From the NCBI RefSeq assembly GCF_018294505.1, contig NC_057813.1, positions 314,653,077 to 314,717,076 on the forward strand: a stretch of 64,000 nucleotides of DNA, written 5' to 3'. Below are positions 57,545 to 64,000 of this stretch, in pieces. The DNA comes from Triticum aestivum. Lineage: Eukaryota; Streptophyta; Magnoliopsida; Poales; Poaceae. A program made the position numbers and the translations under genes. The notes beneath the pieces are model-generated. The model did not search any database and was not told the origin of the DNA. It saw only the letters and a program-made list of their open reading frames with translations. Position 1 is the stretch's first letter. Every line of letters begins with the position of its first letter.

Positions 57545-60500
57545 TTGCTTGGAATGATGGATAGGCCAAGTTCTTCTACCAATCCACCCCTCATCAAGAA
57601 CGGCGACGACATGTCATCATTTGTCACAAAGAGCCACCTCTTTGGTGCTCAAAGGGCGTTACACCAAGAACAACAAGCAATGAGCGACCGCATCGACAAC
57701 CTCGCCACCGACTTGCGACTCTCCGAGCAACATACAAGAGACTACATCGACAACAAGTTCGACTCTCACAAACAAGAGAATGATGCAAGAATGGACGAGA
57801 TCCGCGCCTTGATGAGGAACCGGCATCCTTCCACTTCTTCATCCTCAAGACGGAGCCGCTCGAGTCGACACTCCAACGACACCTTCTCCGACTCAAGTAC
57901 ACCGTCATCGAACACTCTTCGACGAGCCGCGCGTCAAGACCGTCATGCATCTCGCAACCCGCTACATGACAAGCATTCACAAGAGCAAGTCGATGAGCAA
58001 GTCCCTCGTACTCAATCAAACCAAGTCGCTTTTGCTCAAGCTCAAGAACGGCAACGACTACGGCGCCAAGAGGAAGAATGAGCGCGTCTACACCAAGAGG
58101 AACAAGACGTCGAGGCTCAACGTCTTCAACAACAACAACGAGAAGCACAAGCTCTTGAGGCGCAACGTGCCCTTCAAGAATCAAGTCGAGCCATCGCCAA
58201 CCGCAATCGCGAACGGCACAATCAAGAGGAAGCTCTTCGAGAAGAAATCCAAGAGAGGAACTACCAACCACGTGTGCAACGTCAAGTTCCTCAAGCTCCT
58301 CCACAAGCTCATCAAGCTTCACCTCAACCTCAAGTTCAACAAGAGCACGTTGATCATGGACTTCCTCCACGCCAAGAGCAACATGAGGATGATTATCCTC
58401 CACGTCAAGGACGTCATCATCACCATCGCCAACAACACAATGAAGAGCAACGCTATGGCAAGCTCAAGTTCATAATGCCCAAGTTCAATGGAAGCAATGA
58501 TCCAGAAGATTACCTCTCATGGGCATTGAAGGTCGACAAAATATTTCGTTTGCACAACTATGATGAAGAGAAGAAGATCGCAATGGCATCACTTGAGTTC
58601 CAAGACTATGTACTCATATGGTGGGAACAAGTCATTGAACGCCGACAAGAAAGAGGTGAACCTCCAATAACCACTTGGGCCCAAATGAAGGATGTCATGC
58701 GAGCACGCTTTGTACCAACCTACTACAACCGCGATCTCTTCAAGAAGTTACAACTCTTCAAGCAAGGAACAAAGAGTGTCGAAGAATACTACAAGGAAAT
58801 GGAGATAGCCATGATTCGAGCCAATGTCACGGAAGATGATGAGCAAACTATGGCACGTTTCTTGAATGGACTCAATCATCCCATCAAGAAGATTGCCGGT
58901 TTCCAACCCTACTCCAACCTCATTGAGCTCGTGCATCAAGCTACAAAGGCGGAACGTCAAGTGCAAGATGACTTCAAGTACGCCAAGTACTCATCCAAGA
59001 CCTACGGCTTCTCCAACATCCAAGATTCAATGACTACTCCAACATCTACATCAACCAAACCTTCTCCAAGCAATGACGACAAGTCAAGTTACAAGAAAAC
59101 TTCGGCAAGTTCAAGTCGTCTTTCTCCTACTACAAACACCTTCAAACCGCGTGCTTCATCATCTACTCCGACCGATGAGACCATCAAAACAAGCTCCTTC
59201 AAGTGTTTCACTTACGGCGGCCGAGGCCACAAGTCCTATCAATGCATGAACAAGCGCACCATGATCCTCAACGACGATGGTACATACGACTCCATGAGTG
59301 AAGAAGAGATGGAAGCTCTTGAGCAAGTGGCCATGCATCGGCGCGTGAATGAGGATGAAGATGATCAAGTCTTTTGTGATGAGGATTCGAGCCCCGCTCT
59401 CGTTGTCTCCAAAGTCTTGACTCTTCAACATCAACAAGAAGAAGACCAACGATGCCACATCTTCCACACAAAGGCCGACATCAATGGAAGGTCCGTCAAG
59501 GTCATCATCGATGGAGGTAGTTGTCACAACTTGGCAAGTGAAGAACTATGCTCCAAGCTTCAATTGGTCAAGAGGAAGCACCCGCACCCCTACAAGGTTC
59601 AATGGCTAAGTGACTCCGGCACTATACGAGTTGAGCATATGGTCCAAGTCTCCTTCAAAATTGGTGCATATGACGACACTTTGGAGTGTGATGTGGTCCC
59701 AATGATAGTTTGCCACCTCCTTCTTGGTAGGCCATGGCAATTTGACCGTGGTGTCATCCACAACGGGCGTACCAATCACTATAGCTTCAAAATAAAAGGG
59801 AAGGAATATGTGCTACGACCTATGTCTCCTAGTCAAGTGATAGCCGACAAGCAAGCCACCCATCGTGAAGAGAAGAGTGAAAAAGTGACCCACCCAAAAA
59901 TGAGTGAGAACCACAAGCCAAACTTGAGCGCCTCTTCGCCTAGAGAGAAAAACCTCATCCTATTTGCCACCAAAAGTGAGATGAGAGAAGTGTGTGAGAA
60001 CCCATCGAGTGTGATGCACTTTGTCCTTGTGTGCAAGGATGGAGAGCCAATATCTAACATCTCTCACGAGCTACCTTTAGTGTTTCAATCTCTTTTGCAG
60101 GAATTCCAAGATGTTTTCCCCGATGAGCTATCTCCGGGTCTACCTCCTCTTCGAGGCATTGAGCATCGAATCGACCTCATCCCCTGAGCGCCTCTCCCAA
60201 ACAAAGCTCCATACCGAGTCAATCCCGAAGAAACTAAGGAGATTCAACGGCAAGTACAACAACTCATCGACAACGGTCATGTACGTGAAAGCTTAAGCCC
60301 TTGTGCCGTTCTCGTTATACTTGTGCCTAAGCCCGATGGAAGTTTCCGCTTGTGTTCCGATTGTAGACCTATAAATGCTATCACCGTTCGCTATAGGCAT
60401 CCCATTCCTCGCTTAGATGATATGCTTGATGAGCTTAGCGGAGCCAACTTTTTCTCAAAAATTGATCTTAAAAGTGGCTATTATCAAATCCGCATACAAG

Positions 60501-60985
60501 AGGGTGATGAATGGACAACTGCTTTCAAAACAAAATTTGGCTTATATGAGTGGTTAGTCATGCCTATGGGTTTATCGGAAGCTCCCGGTACTTTCGTGCG
60601 TCTTATGCATCATGTGCTTCGACATTACATTGGAGTCTTTGTTGTGGTTTACTTTGATGATATTATTGTGTTTAGCAAAACCATGAAAGAGCATATTAAT
60701 CATGTTAAATCCGTTTTGCAAACCCTTCGCAAGGAACGCCTTTATGCAAACTTGAAAAAATGCACGTTTGGTGTTGACAAAGTGGTTTTCTTGGGTTTTG
60801 TTGTATCTTCCAAGGGTGTCCATGTTGATGAAACTAAGATTGAGGCAATTAAAACTTGGCCCCAACCCACCAATTTGCAGCAAGTGCGCAATTTTCTTGG
60901 TCTTGCAGGTTTTTATCGCCGCTTTGTGAAAAACTTTAGCACAATTGCCGCTCCTTTGCATGCCTTGAGTAAGAAGAATGCTCCT
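57545..60985 (+). pseudogene. Gypsy gag-protease-RT polyprotein, two stops, 3'-truncated
   Basis: One frame runs from ATG 57545 to 60985 with two stops: TGA at 58079-58081, where the context suggests CGA, and TGA at 60185-60187. Gag: a coiled N-terminus rich in Gln/Arg, then the capsid-like domain (PKFNGSNDPEDYLSW near 58480, EEYYKEMEIAMIRANV near 58780). Zinc knuckle: CFTYGGRGHKSYQC, where the second Cys is Tyr (59213-59215). Protease: IIDGGSCHN (59504-59530). RT: LVPKPDGSFRLCSDCR, FSKIDLKSGYYQIR and YFDD (60650-60661), then LGLAGFYRRF. RNase H and integrase are cut off by the next element. The order and RT type suit Gypsy/chromovirus elements; the clade is unresolved. Confidence 0.88.
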
Positions 60986-61457
60986 TGAGGGAGTCCTGGA
61001 TTACGGGGTGTCCGGATGGACGGACTATGACCTTTGGCCGGACTCCCGGACTATGAAGATACAAGATGGAAGACTTCATCCCATGTCCGGATAGGACTTT
61101 CCTTGGCGTGGAAGGCAAGCTTGGGGATACAATATGTAGATCTCCTCCCATTGTAACCGACTCTGTGTAACCCTAGCCCTCTCCGGTGTCTATATAAACC
61201 GGAGAGTTTTAGTCCATAGGACGAACAACAATCATACCATAGGCTAGCTTCTAGGGTTTAGCCTCTCTGATCTCGTGGTAGATCAACTCTTGTACTACCC
61301 ATATCATCAATATTAATCAAGCAGGAGTAGGGTTTTACCTCCATCGAGAGGGCCCGAACCTGGGTAAAAACATCGTGTCCCTTGTCTCCTGTTACCATCC
61401 TCCTAGACGCACAGTTCGGGACCCCCTACCCGAGATCCGCTGGTTTTGACACCAACA
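60986..61457 (+). repeat. Gypsy LTR (TGAGGGAGTCCTGG family), 5' LTR
   Basis: 472 bp from TGAGGGAGTCC to GACACCAACA, with TATATAAA at 61191. The PBS follows directly. It inserted into the RT region on the left; CTCCT (60981-60985) should be its left duplication, but the other end is outside the window. Confidence 0.9.
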
Positions 61458-61476
61458 TTGGTGCTTTCATTGAGAG
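61458..61476 (+). other. Gypsy primer-binding site
   Basis: TTGGTGCTTTCATTGAGAG directly follows the LTR; the primer tRNA is not identified. Confidence 0.7.
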
Positions 61477-61504
61477 TTTCTCTGTGTCATCACCTTTAGG
61501 CCCG

Positions 61505-64000
61505 ATGGCTTCTTCGATCATCAACCACGACGCGGTCCAGGGTGAGACTTTTCTCCTCGGATAGATCTTCGTGTTCGGCGGCTTCGCACTGCGGGCCAAT
61601 TCGCTTGGCCGTCTGGAGCAGATCGAAGGCTACGCCCCTGGCCATCAGGTCAGATTTGGAAGTTTGAACTACACGGCTGACATCCGCGGGGACTTGATCT
61701 TTGACGGATTCGAGCCACGGCCGAGCGCGCCGCACTATCACGATGCGCATGATCTAGCTCTACCGCCGGACAGCGCCCAGAGCGCCGCTCAGGTGTCCGC
61801 TCGGACCCTTAGCTCGGAGCCGACCGTGCCAGTCGGGGACGGACGGTTGGACGCCGCCCCGGGAGCTCCAATCTCTATGGCGATCGAGCCAAATACCAGC
61901 CTAGTCCTTTGTGAGGCCGGTGACTCCAAGGTGCCGGACTCCTTTCCGGACTCCGAATCTTCCGCACCCCTTCCGATCGAACCCAATTGGGCTCCGATCA
62001 TGGAGTTCACCGCCGCGGACGTCTTTCAGCACTCGCCCTTTGGCGACATCCTGAATTCACTAAAGTCTCTCTCTTTGTCAGGAGAGCCCTGGCCGGACTA
62101 TGGTCAGCAAGGTTGGGATGCGGACGATGAATAAATTCGAAACCCACCCACAACCCACTTCGTAGCCACTGTCGACGATTTAACCGACATGCTCGACTTC
62201 GACTCCGAAGACATCGATGGTATGGATGCCGATGAAGGAGACGACCAAGGACCAGCACCTATAGGGCACTGGAAAGCCACCTCGTCATATGACATATACA
62301 TGGTGGACACCCCGAAAGCAGGGAATGGTGATGAAAAAAATGGAGGATGACCCCTCCAAGAAACAACCTAAGCGCCGGCGTCAGCGGCGCCGCTCTAAAT
62401 CCCGCCAAAGCAAAAACGGCGAGTCTGGCACTGGAGATAACAACACCCCGGACAGTGCCGAAGACAACCCCCTCCAGCAGGATTCAGTGCAGGAGGACGG
62501 AGAAGCCAGCCCTCATGAGAGAGCGGCAGATAGGGAGGTCGAGGACGACAATTATATGCCTCCCTCCGAAGACGAGGCAAGCCTCGACGATGACGAATTT
62601 TTCGTGCCATAGGATCCCGTCGAACAAGAGCGTTTCAAACACAGGCTTATGGCCATGGCAAGCAGCCTCAAGAAAAAATAGCAGCAGCTTAGAGCTGACC
62701 AAGATTTGCTAGCCGACAGATGGACTGAAGTCCTGGCGGACGAAGAGTACAAACTCGAACGCCCCTCCAAGAGCTACCCAAAGCGCAGGCTGCTACCCCA
62801 ACTAGATGAGGAAGCAACTAAACCTACATCACCAGCGTATGATGCGGCCGATCGGCCACCCCGTGGCCGCGACAGAGAGGCCTTTCAGCCCTCAACTCAA
62901 GCCGCAACCGGCGCCGCTCAAAAAATACCAGGGCACGGGGAAACGCACTAGACCTACGAGACATATTGGAGGACAAGGCAAGGCAAACAAGATCAATCTA
63001 TGGATCGCGTGGGCGCCCCACGTCACGTGACGATAACCGTCACGCCGGATATGGCTAATACGGCCAGGCCGAGCACAACAGACAAAGCTCATCCGAGCTA
63101 CATCGTGATATAGCCCAGTACAGAGGCGCCGCACACCCACTATGCTTCACAGACGAAGTAATGGATCATCAAATCCCCGAGGGTTTTAAACCCGTAAACA
63201 TCGAATCATACGATGGCACAACAGATCCTGCAGTATGGATCGAGGATTATCTCCTTCATATCCACATGGCCCGTGGTGATGATCTACACGCCATCAAATA
63301 CCTCCCACTCAAACTTAAAGGACCAGCTCGGCATTGGCTTAACAGCCTGCCAGCAGAGTCAATTAGTTGCCGGGAGGACCTGGAATCCGCATTCCTTGAC
63401 AACTTCTAGGGCACTTATGTGCGACCACCGGACGCCGATGACCTAAGCCACATAATTCAACAGCCAGAGGAATCGGCCAGACAATTCTGGACGCGGTTCT
63501 TAACCAAGAAAAATCAAGTAGTCGACTGTCCGGATGCAGAGGCCCTTGCAGCCTTCAGGCACAACATCTGAGACGAATGGCTTGCCCGGCACCTAGGACA
63601 GGAAAAGCCGAAATCTATGGCAGCCCTCACGACACTCATGACCCGCTTTTGCGCGGGAGAAGACAGCTGGCTAGCTCGAAGCAATAACATGACCAAGAGC
63701 ACTGGTAACTCAGATACCAAGGACAAAAATGGCAGGTCATGTCATAACAAGCACAAGCGTCGTTTTAACGGCGATAATACTGAGGACACGGCAGTTAATG
63801 CCGGATTTAGAGGCTCTAAACCCGGTCAGCGGAAGAAGCCATTCAAAAGAAATCCTCCAGGCCCATCCAGTTTAGACCGGATACTCGATCGCTCGTGCCA
63901 GATACATGGCACCCCCGAACAACCAGCCAATCACACCAACATGGATTGTTGGGTGTTCAAGCAGGTAGGCAAGTTAAGTGCCGAAAACAGAGACAAGGGG
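61505..64000 (+). pseudogene. Gypsy gag, decayed, running off the window
   Basis: Starts at ATG 61505 (MASSIINHDAVQ). The N-terminal half is acidic and low in recognisable structure. A basic run (KRRRQRRRSKSRQS, near 62370) lies after a frameshift in a seven-A tract at about 62335. Retrotransposon gag proper spans 63161-63600 (YDGTTDPAVWIEDYLLHI, LKGPARHWLNSLP). A basic tail and a VFKQVGKLSAEN motif reach the window end. Stops lie at 61562, 62132, 62610, about 62680, 63407 and 63569, and a second frameshift between 62940 and 63160. Most stops look like CAG or CGA changed by C-to-T. The protease would follow outside the window, as at 44118. Confidence 0.87.

Noticed and set aside
1..64000. CRISPR arrays, operons, bacterial promoters
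   Set aside because: No regular direct repeats with spacers. The window is plant nuclear DNA.
1..64000. Stowaway or Tourist MITEs
   Set aside because: I looked for CTCCCTCCGT-type termini and TA or TAA duplications and found none I could support.

Overview
This window is nuclear DNA from a Triticeae grass (wheat, Aegilops, rye or barley type). It is built almost entirely of nested transposable elements, and I find no host protein-coding gene, rRNA, tRNA or CRISPR array. The evidence is the set of repeat families: Angela/WIS/BARE-like and SIRE/Maximus-like Copia elements, a Caspar-type CACTA element, several Gypsy families, and two large non-coding LTR elements of the LARD (Sukkula-like) kind. 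Family names come from recall of Triticeae repeats. Element boundaries come from the sequence itself: TG..CA termini, target-site duplications (TSDs), primer-binding sites (PBS) and polypurine tracts (PPT).

Layout. 1-2115 is the 3' end of a CACTA transposon with a decayed Ulp1-like protease gene; it sits inside an LTR of an Angela-like Copia (2116-3361). 3362-40138 is one old Gypsy element (WHAM/Sabrina-like) split into pieces. A complete minus-strand Copia lies in it (4655-13210, TSD ATACC). Its 3' LTR holds LARD-A (16380-39736, TSD TATTT), and LARD-A's own 3' LTR holds LARD-B (25452-37755, minus strand, TSD CCCTT). From 40139 a minus-strand LARD-A-type LTR fragment carries a solo LTR (41714-42707, TSD TTTGC). 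A diverged duplicate of that solo-LTR/flank junction lies at 43753-44117.

44118-49028 holds a Gypsy remnant with a protease and an intron-containing antisense ORF, then a minus-strand Gypsy LTR. 49075 to about 54945 is a decayed SIRE/Maximus-like Copia whose LTR carries a 915-bp insertion (53485-54399, TSD AAGAG). 54946-60985 is a Gypsy in which one LTR (55121-55937) has internal sequence on both sides; its gag-pro-RT frame is broken by only two stop codons. 60986-64000 is the start of another Gypsy (LTR, PBS, decayed gag), of the same family as the piece at 44118.

The genes do not form a pathway; each belongs to an element's replication machinery and nearly all are broken. The most unusual signals are a candidate spliced mini-gene with a GC-AG intron inside the LARD-A LTR, a compensated hairpin just upstream of the PPT in both LARDs, the intron-bearing antisense ORF, the duplicated nested junction, and an array of quasi-palindromes in one Gypsy LTR and leader. 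All comparisons were made by eye, so percentages are estimates.
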